From an uncultured Sphingomonas sp. (GTDB lineage: Bacteria > Pseudomonadota > Alphaproteobacteria > Sphingomonadales > Sphingomonadaceae), in NCBI RefSeq assembly GCF_913774285.1, contig NZ_CAJYHX010000028.1, forward strand, positions 124,001 through 188,000: a stretch of DNA of 64,000 nt, in the 5' to 3' direction. Shown one piece after another: positions 18,806 through 28,818 of this stretch. Every line of letters starts with the position of its first letter. The first letter of the stretch is position 1. A model generated the notes under the pieces. The model was not told the origin of the DNA, made no database searches, and was given only the letters and a program-made list of their open reading frames with translations. A program made the position numbers and the translations under genes.

Positions 18806-19504
18806 ATGCCGACGATCAAGCTGCACCCGAGCTGGCTGGCCCCGCTCGAGGAGGAATTCGCCCAGCCCTATATGGCCGCGTTGCGCGACTATCTGCGCGC
18901 CGAGAAGGCGGCGGGGAAGCGCATTTTTCCGGCCGGTAGCGACTGGTTTCGGGCGCTGGACCTGACGCCGCTGGAGCAGGTGCGCGTCGTCATCCTCGGG
19001 CAGGATCCCTATCATGGCGAAGGCCAGGCACACGGCCTGTGCTTCTCGGTGAAGCCGGGGGTGCGCGTGCCCCCGAGCCTGGTCAACATCTACAAGGAGA
19101 TGGAGACCGACCTCGGCATCCCGCGCGCGCAGCACGGCTTCCTGGAGCATTGGGCGGAGCAAGGCGTGCTGCTGCTCAACGCGGTGCTGACGGTGGAGAT
19201 GGGCCGCGCCGCCGCCCATCAGGGCCGCGGCTGGGAGCGCTTCACCGATGCGGTGATCCGGCTGGTCAACGCGAAGGCGGAGCCCGTGGTGTTCCTGCTC
19301 TGGGGCAGCCATGCGCAGAAGAAAGCGGCGTTCGTCGACTCGATCGACAAGGGCGGCCGCCATCTGGTGCTCAAGGCGCCGCACCCCTCCCCGCTCTCGG
19401 CGCATTCCGGGTTCTTCGGCAGCCGGCATTTCAGCAAGGCGAACGCGTTTCTGGAGAGCATCGGGCAAAAGCCGATCGATTGGGCGTTGCCGGCACTGGA
19501 TTGA
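18806..19504 (+). CDS. ung: Uracil-DNA glycosylase (family 1)
   Basis: 232 residues. The catalytic water-activating motif [17 protein letters not shown] (Asp of GQDPYH) and the DNA-intercalation motif [17 protein letters not shown] are complete, as are [10 protein letters not shown] and [12 protein letters not shown]. It removes uracil from DNA to start base-excision repair. Length is normal for the family. The ATG used gives the usual start [11 protein letters not shown] strong hairpin follows the stop. Confidence 0.97.
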   Translation: MPTIKLHPSWLAPLEEEFAQPYMAALRDYLRAEKAAGKRIFPAGSDWFRALDLTPLEQVRVVILGQDPYHGEGQAHGLCFSVKPGVRVPPSLVNIYKEMETDLGIPRAQHGFLEHWAEQGVLLLNAVLTVEMGRAAAHQGRGWERFTDAVIRLVNAKAEPVVFLLWGSHAQKKAAFVDSIDKGGRHLVLKAPHPSPLSAHSGFFGSRHFSKANAFLESIGQKPIDWALPALD

Positions 19505-19510
19505 CGTATG

Positions 19511-19535
19511 GTGCCACCGCTGCGAGCGGTGGCAC
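19511..19535. terminator. Terminator hairpin between ung and the low-GC orphan
   Basis: Perfect 11-bp stem GTGCCACCGCT/AGCGGTGGCAC with a GCG loop, six bases after the ung stop. It lies between convergent genes and can act on both strands. Confidence 0.7.
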
Positions 19536-19542
19536 TTCGGTC

Positions 19543-19902
19543 TCAACCTTGTGACGTCGAATCCATGTAGTTGTTCGTGCACGAAGAGCTCACTGGGGTA
19601 TTTACGGAGAATTCTCCTACCGTCAGCGTAATCGAGCAATTCTGCGGAGAATCCGACTGCTCATAGTTGCACTGCTTTCCCACACGGTAATAGAGCGTGG
19701 AACCCAACGTGTAGTAGACGCTCCAGAGATCATTGGATCCCGTCTGCGACTGCAGGGTCGATGTCGGAGTCGCCTGCCCATTCGCGAGTTGCGCTGCAGC
19801 GATGGTGTTCACGAAGTCGGCGCAGGTATGAACAACGATCACATTGGTAATCGTGCTTCCCGTATTGTTCTGAACCGAAAAGGTACCCGTATAGTTCGAC
19901 AT
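19543..19902 (-). CDS. Low-GC orphan, small beta-rich protein
   Basis: 119 residues from ATG 19902, with GGAGG nine bases upstream. There is no signal peptide. The protein is rich in Thr, Ser, Asn and Val, with four cysteines (HTCADF, GKQCNY, PQNCSIT, SSSCTN). The opening TFSVQNNTGSTITNVIVVHT recalls the 'up-regulated in Daf-2' / aegerolysin-like beta-sandwich proteins, which also begin with an N-N-T-G and V-x-V-x-H pattern; this is a weak resemblance. Base composition is visibly lower in GC than all neighbours, over this gene and about 150 bases upstream, which suggests horizontal acquisition. It stands alone between ung and thiC. Confidence 0.7.
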   Translation of the reverse strand: MSNYTGTFSVQNNTGSTITNVIVVHTCADFVNTIAAAQLANGQATPTSTLQSQTGSNDLWSVYYTLGSTLYYRVGKQCNYEQSDSPQNCSITLTVGEFSVNTPVSSSCTNNYMDSTSQG

Positions 19903-20082
19903 AGCCAATCCCCTCCACCTATTGCCTGAACGACAAAACGGTTTTAGCCGAAGCGGTGAGGATGTTGTTGCGCGAGCCGCTCCGTTCTGGAGCGGGGCAT
20001 GGGATTGGACGCTCGTATTTGCTCCAGTCCGGTACGAATTGATCGCGCAACCGCGCTCAATCTATCAGGTGCGACAACGAAC

Positions 20083-20108
20083 GCGGGGCGACTTGAGAAT
20101 CGCCCCGC
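20083..20108 (-). terminator. Hairpin after thiC
   Basis: Minus-strand stem GCGGGGCGA-TTCTCAAG-TCGCCCCGC just after the thiC stop codon, 9 bp with an 8-base loop. No strong T-run follows. Confidence 0.6.
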
Positions 20109-20116
20109 TTCGGTCC

Positions 20117-22029
<1,913 letters not shown>

Positions 22030-22048
22030 GGACCTCGGGAAACAAGAC

Positions 22049-22143
22049 CCTCCCTCCCTACGCCGGTGTCAACCGGATCAGGTTCAGCGGGTCGAAGGCT
22101 GCAGCCTTCCTCTCAACCGCTGCACCAGCGGTCCCCCGGGGAA
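22049..22143 (-). promoter_or_regulatory. TPP riboswitch (THI element)
   Basis: On the minus strand the leader shows the THI-box order: a GGGGGACC opening, GGTTGAGAGG (consensus CUGAGA, here UUGAGA), GACCCGCTGAACCTGATC with the conserved ACCTGATC, then CGGTTGACACCGGCGTAGGG ending in the GCGTAGGGA element. It lies about 60 bases upstream of thiC, the commonest TPP-riboswitch target. Confidence 0.93.
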
Positions 22144-22217
22144 TGCATAGTCATCTACGCGCAAGCGGCGCGCCGGGCAATCCCGACGCGCCGCGTGCCT
22201 GCCAAAGGTTAGGAAGA

Positions 22218-22925
22218 TCAGGCGAAACGCACGCTCGTCCGCGTGCGGCGACGGCGTAGCACGCCCCCGGCGAGGCCGAAGCCGCCGATCAGCATCGCCC
22301 AGGCCGCGGGCTCGGGTACGCCGGCACCGGCCGTGGCGCCGGGGCTGAAATCGGCGGTGAACTGCACGTCGCCATACACGCCATGGACGTCGTCCCAGGG
22401 CTGGCCGACAATCGCATCGAGGCTGTCGCCGGCGTTGCTGAAGACGAAGTCGCCGTCGCGATAGGCATTGCTGCCGAAGCTGCCTGCGGTGGGCATCCAG
22501 CTGCTCTCACTGCCGGCGGGCTGGTTCAGCCCCGCCGTGGTGAGGAAGGCGACATAGCGCTGCCCGGCGCGCAGATCGAGCGCGCCGACGTCGAACCGCA
22601 GCGCCTCGAACGCATCGCCCGCGGTGCCGCCGAAGTTCCGCGCGTCGCTGGCGTACAGCGCCGCGCCGAGCGCCCCGACGCCGCTCCAGGAATAGACATA
22701 GGCGCGCACCCTCGCCGCGCCGCCGCCGAGATAGAAGGTGAAGCCGTTGAGCGCATTGTCGCTGCCGACAGTGAAGGTCTGACCATAAGCGGGCGTGTAG
22801 CGCGCCCCGAAATAGTCGATCTTCGCCGCGTAGCCGCCACTGGTATCGATCGCGGATGCCGCGGCGGGCGCCGCGATCGTGGCGCCGAGCAGAGCAACGG
22901 CGCCGAATAGTGCAGCAACGTTCAT
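22218..22925 (-). CDS. PEPxxWA-CTERM sorted secreted protein
   Basis: 235 residues from ATG 22925 behind GGGAGG. An N-terminal signal (MNVAALFGAVALLGATIAAP) is followed by an all-beta mature domain (FTVGSDNALNGFTFYLGGGA; AGQRYVAFLTTAGLNQ). The tail VPEPAAWAMLIGGFGLAGG then RRRRTR is the PEPxxWA-CTERM signal: a PEP motif, a membrane helix and an Arg cluster, recognised by an exosortase in sphingomonads. The protein is thus processed at the inner membrane and released or anchored on the surface. The exosortase is not in the window. The function of the beta domain is unknown. Confidence 0.85.
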   Translation of the reverse strand: MNVAALFGAVALLGATIAAPAAASAIDTSGGYAAKIDYFGARYTPAYGQTFTVGSDNALNGFTFYLGGGAARVRAYVYSWSGVGALGAALYASDARNFGGTAGDAFEALRFDVGALDLRAGQRYVAFLTTAGLNQPAGSESSWMPTAGSFGSNAYRDGDFVFSNAGDSLDAIVGQPWDDVHGVYGDVQFTADFSPGATAGAGVPEPAAWAMLIGGFGLAGGVLRRRRTRTSVRFA

Positions 22926-23059
22926 ATACCTCCCCCTTCTTGTCTCTCCGCAAATAGATGCGGCGTGATTCTCAGAATTGCAGGCTAATCCCCCCGACAG
23001 TGCTTCGCAATTCACAAGTCGTTCAAAAGCGGGACGTTTCGTCGCAATTTCGGGACGCG

Positions 23060-23914
23060 TCAGAACGTATAGGCAAGGCCCACCGCCCCGAACCACTGGC
23101 TGCGCGAACCGGCGATGCGGACCACGGGCGAATCCGCCGCGTCGTCTAGCATGCGGCGATAGGCAACGCCGCCCACCGCAGACAGGCCATGGGTGAGATC
23201 GCCGGTGAGCGCGACATTGCCCATTGCGCCCAGCGTCCAGTCCTTCCAGCCCTTGCGGGCGTAGTAGACCGGCAGGCCGCTGCGCGCGCTACCGCCGGGC
23301 GTCACGCCGAAATAGGTCTGGGCATAGCCGTTGCCCATGTAATTGCCCGAGAGGTTGAGCAGCACATAGGCCTTGCGGCTGAGCGGGGTGCCGTAGCTGA
23401 CCGACGGCGACATCACATAGCTCTTATGCACGTTGCCGACGTCGTGGAGATAGGAGAAGCTTACCGTCAGCTTGTCATAGTCGCTGGTGATCAGCCCCTG
23501 CTTGCCGATGCCGACGAAGCCGCCCGCCTCGACTGCCGTCTTCACCTTGCCCAGCGCCTCGACCTGCCGGTCCTCGATCCGCGAGGTGCGGTTAAGGTTG
23601 ACGTTGACGACCGGACCGGCCTGGAAGTCCCAGCCGGGACCATTGTTGTCGGCGATCACGTCGGCCCAGGCGCGGCTGCCCAGCACGACGAAGTTGATGC
23701 CCGAGACGCGGCCGCGGACCAGCGGCGCGGCGGTCACGACGTTCTTGTCCGAACCGTCATAGCTCGGCACCGTCGCCGCGCCGACGCCGAGCGTCACGGT
23801 GTCGCGGGTCAGGTCGGGCGGCGAATCGGCGTTCTGCTGGGCGAAGGCAGGCGCCGCCGCGAGCAGCGGGAGCGAGGCGAGCGCGGCGCGCGTCGCGGTG
23901 CGCAGGAAAGGCAT
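23060..23914 (-). CDS. MipA/OmpV family outer-membrane protein
   Basis: 284 residues. The signal peptide MPFLRTATRAALASLPLLAA ends at AFA-QQ. The mature protein has alternating amphipathic strands with VTLGVGAATVPSYDGSDKN at the start and FGAVGLAYTF at the end; the terminal Phe is typical of outer-membrane barrels. MipA/OmpV proteins scaffold murein synthase complexes in E. coli, while relatives act as porins or adhesins. GGAG precedes the ATG. It follows the DUF2141/desaturase pair on the same strand after a gap under 70 bases. Confidence 0.9.
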   Translation of the reverse strand: MPFLRTATRAALASLPLLAAAPAFAQQNADSPPDLTRDTVTLGVGAATVPSYDGSDKNVVTAAPLVRGRVSGINFVVLGSRAWADVIADNNGPGWDFQAGPVVNVNLNRTSRIEDRQVEALGKVKTAVEAGGFVGIGKQGLITSDYDKLTVSFSYLHDVGNVHKSYVMSPSVSYGTPLSRKAYVLLNLSGNYMGNGYAQTYFGVTPGGSARSGLPVYYARKGWKDWTLGAMGNVALTGDLTHGLSAVGGVAYRRMLDDAADSPVVRIAGSRSQWFGAVGLAYTF

Positions 23915-23981
23915 GCAGGTACTCCGGGAACGGGATCATGAGGATCAGAACCCGGGGAACGCCTGCAATCTCGCGCAGTTC

Positions 23982-24473
23982 CTAGAGCAGGTAGCGCAGC
24001 TTCACTTCCTGCCGATCGCTGCCGCCTTCGAGCGGGAATTGCGCGGCGGAAAAGCGCGGCGGCCCGAAGCCGATCACCGGGTTGCGCGAGAAGCCGAAGC
24101 CTTCGCGCGGAATTCCCATGAAGGTGTCGAGCTTGCCGTTGCCGTTGGCGTCATGGATCACGGCCACGGCATAGTCGCCGGGGGCGAGCCCGCTCAGGCG
24201 CAGCTTGCCGTCGGCGGCGGGAATGGTCCGCTTGATCGCGCCGTGGCCGTCGCGGCAATCGGGGAACTGGCTGGCGGCAGGCGCGATGCAGATCTGCAGC
24301 AGCCCGCGCGTCGAGCGCAGCTTGGTGAAATCAAGCTCCAGCGTCGCCAGCGGCGCGGCGCTGGTCAGCAGCGGCAAGGCGACGAGTGCCCATGCGCCGC
24401 GCCGCAGGATCGAACTGCCCCAACCCCTGGTCGGTCCCGCACAGCCGGTCCCAGAACCGGAAATATAATCCAT
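23982..24473 (-). CDS. DUF2141 family exported protein
   Basis: About 163 residues; the start is uncertain (ATG at 24473, 24485 or 24494), none with a good ribosome site. The exported-protein core ILRRGAWALVALPLLTSAAP begins only about 22 residues in, so the N-terminus is unusually long. The domain has LRSTRGLLQICIAPAASQFP, LAPGDYAVAVIHDANGNGK and GIPREGFGFSRNP, the DUF2141 pattern of small extracytoplasmic beta proteins. It overlaps the upstream desaturase gene by about 140 bases in another frame. DUF2141 genes often accompany lipid or carotenoid genes; the function is unknown. Confidence 0.8.
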   Translation of the reverse strand: MDYISGSGTGCAGPTRGWGSSILRRGAWALVALPLLTSAAPLATLELDFTKLRSTRGLLQICIAPAASQFPDCRDGHGAIKRTIPAADGKLRLSGLAPGDYAVAVIHDANGNGKLDTFMGIPREGFGFSRNPVIGFGPPRFSAAQFPLEGGSDRQEVKLRYLL

Positions 24474-25128
24474 AGTTGCACCCATATCGCTCATGATGCC
24501 GCTGGTGATGGCTCGCCGTGATCAGCCATGCACCCAGAGGCCCCCGCCACATCCAGGGCGGGAAGATCTCCCAGCCCATATGATTGGTCACTCCCATAAC
24601 CGTCATGATCGTCAGCACCAAGCCGAGCGCGGCGACATGAATGGGAATTACGAAGACCAGCAGCGGAATCACGATCGCGCCCGATAGCGCCTCGCCCCAA
24701 TGGAAGCTCATCGCCGCCCAGGCGGTGGGCGGGCGGCTGGCATGGTGGACGGCGTGATAGCGGCGAAACAGCGCAGGCACGTGCATCGCCCGGTGCGTCC
24801 AATAGAACCAGGTGTCGTGCAGGAACAGGTAGAGGAACACCGATAGCGGCAGGTACCAGAGCGGCAGCGCATGGACATCGGCATAGATCCGCGTCCACCC
24901 TTCTGCCTTCCAGCCCCAGGCGACGATGCCGGCGGGGATGCCGTAGATCGCCGCCGAGGCGAGGCTCCAGCCGATCTCCATGCGGATCTGCTTGCCCTGG
25001 CCCGCATAGAGGCCGGGATGGCGCAGCCGGGTTGCCCATGCGAATCCCGCCGAGGCGGCGACATAGCGCACCCCGACGATCACCGTCATGGCGATGGCGG
25101 AGGCGAGGATGGCGAGGGCGATGTCCAT
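24331..25128 (-). CDS. Sterol desaturase / fatty acid hydroxylase family membrane enzyme
   Basis: 265 residues from ATG 25128 (MDIALAILASAIAMTVIVGV). Four or five membrane segments and the three His boxes of the superfamily are present: HDTWFYWTHRAMH, FRRYHAVHHASRPP and SHHQRHHERYGCNYG, which hold a di-iron centre. It would hydroxylate or desaturate a lipid in the inner membrane. Length and boxes differ from the short CrtZ carotenoid hydroxylase, so a link to the nearby crt genes is only a possibility. The last 25 residues (from DPAARRMG) read through the DUF2141 signal region and look like an accidental extension. Confidence 0.85.
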   Translation of the reverse strand: MDIALAILASAIAMTVIVGVRYVAASAGFAWATRLRHPGLYAGQGKQIRMEIGWSLASAAIYGIPAGIVAWGWKAEGWTRIYADVHALPLWYLPLSVFLYLFLHDTWFYWTHRAMHVPALFRRYHAVHHASRPPTAWAAMSFHWGEALSGAIVIPLLVFVIPIHVAALGLVLTIMTVMGVTNHMGWEIFPPWMWRGPLGAWLITASHHQRHHERYGCNYGLYFRFWDRLCGTDQGLGQFDPAARRMGTRRLAAADQRRAAGDAGA

Positions 25129-25317
25129 GTCTCCGGCTGCTACCCCTTCGCGCGGCGAGCGGCAATGCGGCGCAAACACGATTGCTCGCCGGCGCGAACT
25201 GTTGCTTCGCTGTAACATTCGTACTTCTACGAAGAATCTTGGCACCAGAATCTAAACACCCCGCCGCATAGACTGCACCGCCCCAATAAGAATATTCACG
25301 GGTCGGGAGAGTTTGTC

Positions 25318-27783
25318 GTGAAACTGCGGTATCTACTGCTCGCCTTCTGCTCGAGCGTCATCGTCCATCCTGCACTCGCCCAGTCGAAGGACGATGCACC
25401 CAAGCCTGCCAAAGCCACGCAGGTGCCTGAGAAGGAAGTCTTCTCGACCGGCGTCGCCAAGGGCCGCGACAGGCTCGACAGCGCAACCTCGACCAGCGCC
25501 TTCCGCGCCAGCGAGTTCGAGAAGCTCGGGCCGCGGCCGCTCGGCGACGTGCTCCGCACGATGCCGGGCCTGCGCGTCGAGAGCGGCATCGGCGAGGGCA
25601 ACGCCAATTACACCGTGCGCGGCCTGCCGCTGGCGGCGGGCGGCTCGAAATACATGCAGTTCCAGGAAGACGGTCTGCCGGTGCTCGAATTCGGCGACAT
25701 CTTCAACGTCGGCGTCGACGTGTTCATGCGCGCCGATTTCAACGTCGCCGCGATCGAATCGATTCGCGGCGGCTCCGGCTCCACCTTTTCGTCCAACGCG
25801 CCCGGTGGTCTGATCAACCTGATTTCCAAGACCGGCGAGACCCGCGGCGGCGCCGTGCAGGCGACGGTCGGACTCGATTATGGCGAGAAGCGCGTCGACA
25901 TGGATTACGGCCAGCCGCTCGGCAATGGCTGGCGCTTCCATGTCGGCGGCTATTACCGCTCGGGCGAGGGCCCCCGCGACATCGGCTTCACCGGGTACAA
26001 GGGCGGCCAGATCCGCTTCAACGTCACCAAGCAGTTCGCCGCCGGCTATGTGCGGGTGAGCGGCAAGTGGCTGGACGACCGCTCGCCCACCTTCGCGCCC
26101 TATCCGATCAGGATCACCGGCACGAACGACAAGCCCGTGGTCAGCAGCGTCAGCGGCTTCGACATCCGCAAGGACTCGCTGCTCTCGCCGTTCATCGGCC
26201 CGGTGACGACGCTGGACGGCAACAACCAGCTCGCCCGCTATGACGTCGCCAACGGCATGCACGCCAAGAGCAAGACGATCGGCCTGGAGGCGCAGTTCGA
26301 CGTCGCCGGCATCACGATCAGCGAGCGCGCGCGCTACTCCGCCAATTCGGGCGACTTCCTGCGCGTCTTCCCCTCCGCCGTCGGGCCGATCGCGACGATC
26401 GCCGCCTCGCAGGCGGGCGCAGGTGCAGTGGCGACCTATGCCAGCGGCCCGAACATCGGCAAGCTGGTGCCGGCAAACGCCAACGGCAACGGCCTGCTGT
26501 CGTTCAACTACATGGCGCAGACCCGAATCGGCGCGCTCGACAACTTCACGAACGACGTCCGCGCGACCAAGGTGTGGAAGCTCGGCCAGGGCGACCTGAC
26601 GGTGACCGGAGGCCTCTACAAGGCCAACCAGAAGCTGTACGCTACCTGGCTGCACTCGGGCATCGACACCGATGTGGCGGGCGACGGCCAGACCGCGATG
26701 GTCAACGTCACCAGCGCCAGCGGCGTCGCGCAAACCCAGAACGGCTATTACACCTTCAGCCGCAACGGCAGCAAATTCCGCCGCATCTTCGACGTGTCGT
26801 ACGACATCCTCGCGCCCTATGGCTCGGTGAACTACCATGTCGGCAAGCTCTCGATCGGCGGCAGCGTCCGCTATGATCGCGGCCGGGTGCGCGGCTCGCT
26901 GATCGGTGCGGACCTGGGCGGCGGCCGCGTCGGCATCAAGCAGTTCGACATCAACGGCAACGGCGTGATCTCGGCCCCTGAAACCCGCGTGGCCTTCCTG
27001 CCACTCGATACGCCCGCGCCGGTGAACTACAATTACGGCTATTGGAGCTATTCGAGCGGCATCAACTACCGCGTCGCCGAGCCCTTCTCGGTCTTCGCCC
27101 GCTACAGCCGCGGTGCGCGCGCCAATGCCGACAAGATCCTGTTCACCCCCGCGGTAAGCGCGATCGACGGCAGCGTACCCAACGCGGCGGACAAATATGA
27201 CGAGGTCCGCCAGCTCGAAGGCGGGTTCAAGTTCCGCCATGCCGGCGCGACGCTCAACGTCACCGCCTTCCGCGCGACCGCGGACGACCATAACGTCCTC
27301 AACGGATCGGCCAACCAGACCATCCGCAGCTACCGCGCGACCGGCGTGGAGATGGAAGGCGGCTATCGCCGGGGCATCTTCAGCATCACCGCGGGCGCTA
27401 CCTACACCACCGCCAAAATCACCAAGGACTTCCTGGATGCGACGCTGACCGGCAAGGAACCGCGCCACCAGCCCGCCTGGACACTGGAGGCGACGCCGCA
27501 GATCGAGCTGCGCAACGCAACCTTCGGCGCGAACGTCGTGACGATCACCAGCAGCTATGCGCAGGACAGCAACCTGCTCAAGATGCCGGGCTTCACCGTG
27601 GTCAACGCCTTCCTGGTGGTGAAGCCGATCGACCGCGTTCGGGTGATGCTCAACGCCAGCAACCTGTTCGACAAGGCCGGCTTCTTCGAGTTCAACCAGA
27701 GTGAAGTGCCCGCCAACGGCATCGGCTGGGGCCGTTCGATCAACGGCCGCACCGTCTCGCTATCGGCCAAGCTCGACTTCTGA
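25318..27783 (+). CDS. TonB-dependent outer-membrane receptor
   Basis: 821 residues from GTG 25318, behind GGGAGAG. The signal peptide MKLRYLLLAFCSSVIVHPAL ends AQ-S. The plug domain (about 55-190) contains FEKLGPRPLGDVLRTMPGLR, VRGLPLAAGG and SIRGGSGSTFSSNAPGGLIN; the beta barrel follows and ends RTVSLSAKLDF with the terminal Phe. It takes up a large or scarce nutrient powered by TonB-ExbBD. The substrate is unknown. No iron box or cobalamin riboswitch was seen upstream. It converges with a PEP-CTERM gene across a strong hairpin. Confidence 0.92.
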   Translation: MKLRYLLLAFCSSVIVHPALAQSKDDAPKPAKATQVPEKEVFSTGVAKGRDRLDSATSTSAFRASEFEKLGPRPLGDVLRTMPGLRVESGIGEGNANYTVRGLPLAAGGSKYMQFQEDGLPVLEFGDIFNVGVDVFMRADFNVAAIESIRGGSGSTFSSNAPGGLINLISKTGETRGGAVQATVGLDYGEKRVDMDYGQPLGNGWRFHVGGYYRSGEGPRDIGFTGYKGGQIRFNVTKQFAAGYVRVSGKWLDDRSPTFAPYPIRITGTNDKPVVSSVSGFDIRKDSLLSPFIGPVTTLDGNNQLARYDVANGMHAKSKTIGLEAQFDVAGITISERARYSANSGDFLRVFPSAVGPIATIAASQAGAGAVATYASGPNIGKLVPANANGNGLLSFNYMAQTRIGALDNFTNDVRATKVWKLGQGDLTVTGGLYKANQKLYATWLHSGIDTDVAGDGQTAMVNVTSASGVAQTQNGYYTFSRNGSKFRRIFDVSYDILAPYGSVNYHVGKLSIGGSVRYDRGRVRGSLIGADLGGGRVGIKQFDINGNGVISAPETRVAFLPLDTPAPVNYNYGYWSYSSGINYRVAEPFSVFARYSRGARANADKILFTPAVSAIDGSVPNAADKYDEVRQLEGGFKFRHAGATLNVTAFRATADDHNVLNGSANQTIRSYRATGVEMEGGYRRGIFSITAGATYTTAKITKDFLDATLTGKEPRHQPAWTLEATPQIELRNATFGANVVTITSSYAQDSNLLKMPGFTVVNAFLVVKPIDRVRVMLNASNLFDKAGFFEFNQSEVPANGIGWGRSINGRTVSLSAKLDF

Positions 27784-27791
27784 GCCGTGGA

Positions 27792-27818
27792 GGAGGCGCC
27801 GGTCCGCCCGGCGCCTCC
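27792..27818. terminator. Bidirectional terminator hairpin
   Basis: Perfect 11-bp stem GGAGGCGCCGG/CCGGCGCCTCC with loop TCCGC, between convergent genes ending at 27783 and 27825. Confidence 0.75.
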
Positions 27819-27824
27819 CGATCT

Positions 27825-28619
27825 TCAGGCAAGTACCGCCTTCTTTGCCCGCCGGCGCAGCGCCGCGCCGGCGAAGCCGAAGCCGCCGATCAGCATTGCC
27901 CAGGCGGCCGGCTCGGGCACCGCGCTCGGCGCCAGCGTGGCGGTAAGCGTCAGGTCGTCGATCGCCAGGCCATGATCCGAGCCGCCGACGTCGCGATCGG
28001 TCCAGCGGATCGCAAAGCCGCCGCCATCGGCGATCAGCAGGTTGCCGATCGTCGCGCTGATTGCCTTGCGGTTACCCGCGGCATTGCCGTCGAGTGCGCT
28101 GCTCGCGCTGCCCGAACCCGTGCCGTTCTTGATGCTGGCGAAGTCGAGCGCGTTGAACGCCATCCAGCTGCCGTTCGACAGCGACGTCGCATCGAGCGAA
28201 TATTCGAAGCGCAGCGTATCGCTGCTCGCGGTGCCGAGGCGCCACTGCTCGCCGACATAGTCGAGCGTCAACGACTGGATCGCGCTGCCCAGCGCGTTGG
28301 TGAAGAAGGCGCCGAACAGGATCGGCGTGGCATTACCCGAGGTCACGCTGCCCAGCGCCCGCTCGCTGCCGGTGCCAAAGGCATAGGCGGTGCCCGCGTT
28401 GGCGTTGGTCGTCGCATAGGCGTCGTCCGAACCCGCGGTGCTGCTGCCGCGCTCGTCGAGCTTCCAGCCGGTCGGCAGCACCTTGCTGGTGCCGCTGGAG
28501 GCCAGCGTGTCGAAATTCTGGCTGTAGGTCTTGGCCGTCAGCGCGACCTGGGCCTGCGCGGCAGGCGCGCCGAGCAGCGTGGCGGCGACCAGCGTCGCGC
28601 CAAAAAGCTTCTTCTGCAT
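27825..28619 (-). CDS. PEPxxWA-CTERM sorted secreted protein
   Basis: 264 residues. The signal peptide MQKKLFGATLVAATLLGAPA ends AQA-QV. The mature part looks like a beta-sandwich (YSQNFDTLASSGTSKVLPTG; FEYSLDATSLSNGSW) similar to concanavalin-like domains common in PEP-CTERM proteins, ending in DHGLAIDDLTLTATL. The tail VPEPAAWAMLIGGFGFAGAA plus RRRAKK is a textbook PEPxxWA-CTERM signal and nearly identical to that of the 22218-22925 gene. Probably secreted or surface-held after exosortase processing. The role is unknown. Confidence 0.87.
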   Translation of the reverse strand: MQKKLFGATLVAATLLGAPAAQAQVALTAKTYSQNFDTLASSGTSKVLPTGWKLDERGSSTAGSDDAYATTNANAGTAYAFGTGSERALGSVTSGNATPILFGAFFTNALGSAIQSLTLDYVGEQWRLGTASSDTLRFEYSLDATSLSNGSWMAFNALDFASIKNGTGSGSASSALDGNAAGNRKAISATIGNLLIADGGGFAIRWTDRDVGGSDHGLAIDDLTLTATLAPSAVPEPAAWAMLIGGFGFAGAALRRRAKKAVLA

Positions 28620-28769
28620 TGCTTTGGTTCCCCTACTTCACAAACCGCAAGCGCGGCTGACCGGCTTTAGGGACGAAGTGTGCAAGCCATGTGACGATAG
28701 TTAAAATAAAATGAACGGCTTGGGACTGCGCCGGGGCGCCCCCCGCCAGCGACCGTTTCGCGCCGCGTC

Positions 28770-28804
28770 CCCAAGGGTGGGGTTCCCACACCCCCGGGCT
28801 TGGG
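28770..28804 (+). other. Hairpin in the crtY leader
   Basis: CCCAAG ... CTTGGG (28770-28775 with 28799-28804) with an inner TGGGGT/ACCCC stem forms a strong hairpin ending 14 bases before the crtY ATG. An AT-rich patch (28697-28710) about 60 bases further upstream may hold the promoter. Confidence 0.4.
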
Positions 28805-28818
28805 CTAGGCGGGCGGCC

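Noticed and set aside
24331..25128. Carotenoid hydroxylase CrtZ
   Set aside because: The three His boxes fit the wider sterol desaturase superfamily, but the protein is about 100 residues too long for CrtZ and its spacing differs.
25230..25317. Sigma-54 promoter (TGGCAC near 25240) before the TonB receptor
   Set aside because: TGGCAC is present but the -12 element TTGC is absent at the required spacing.
25333..27468. 711-codon minus-strand frame across the TonB receptor
   Set aside because: Antisense shadow with Val/Asp/Arg/His-biased sequence and no ribosome site.
28711..28818. N-terminal extension of CrtY from an upstream ATG
   Set aside because: The 36 residues are Arg/Pro-rich, unlike the family, and cover the leader hairpin; the dinucleotide-binding motif begins right after ATG 28819.
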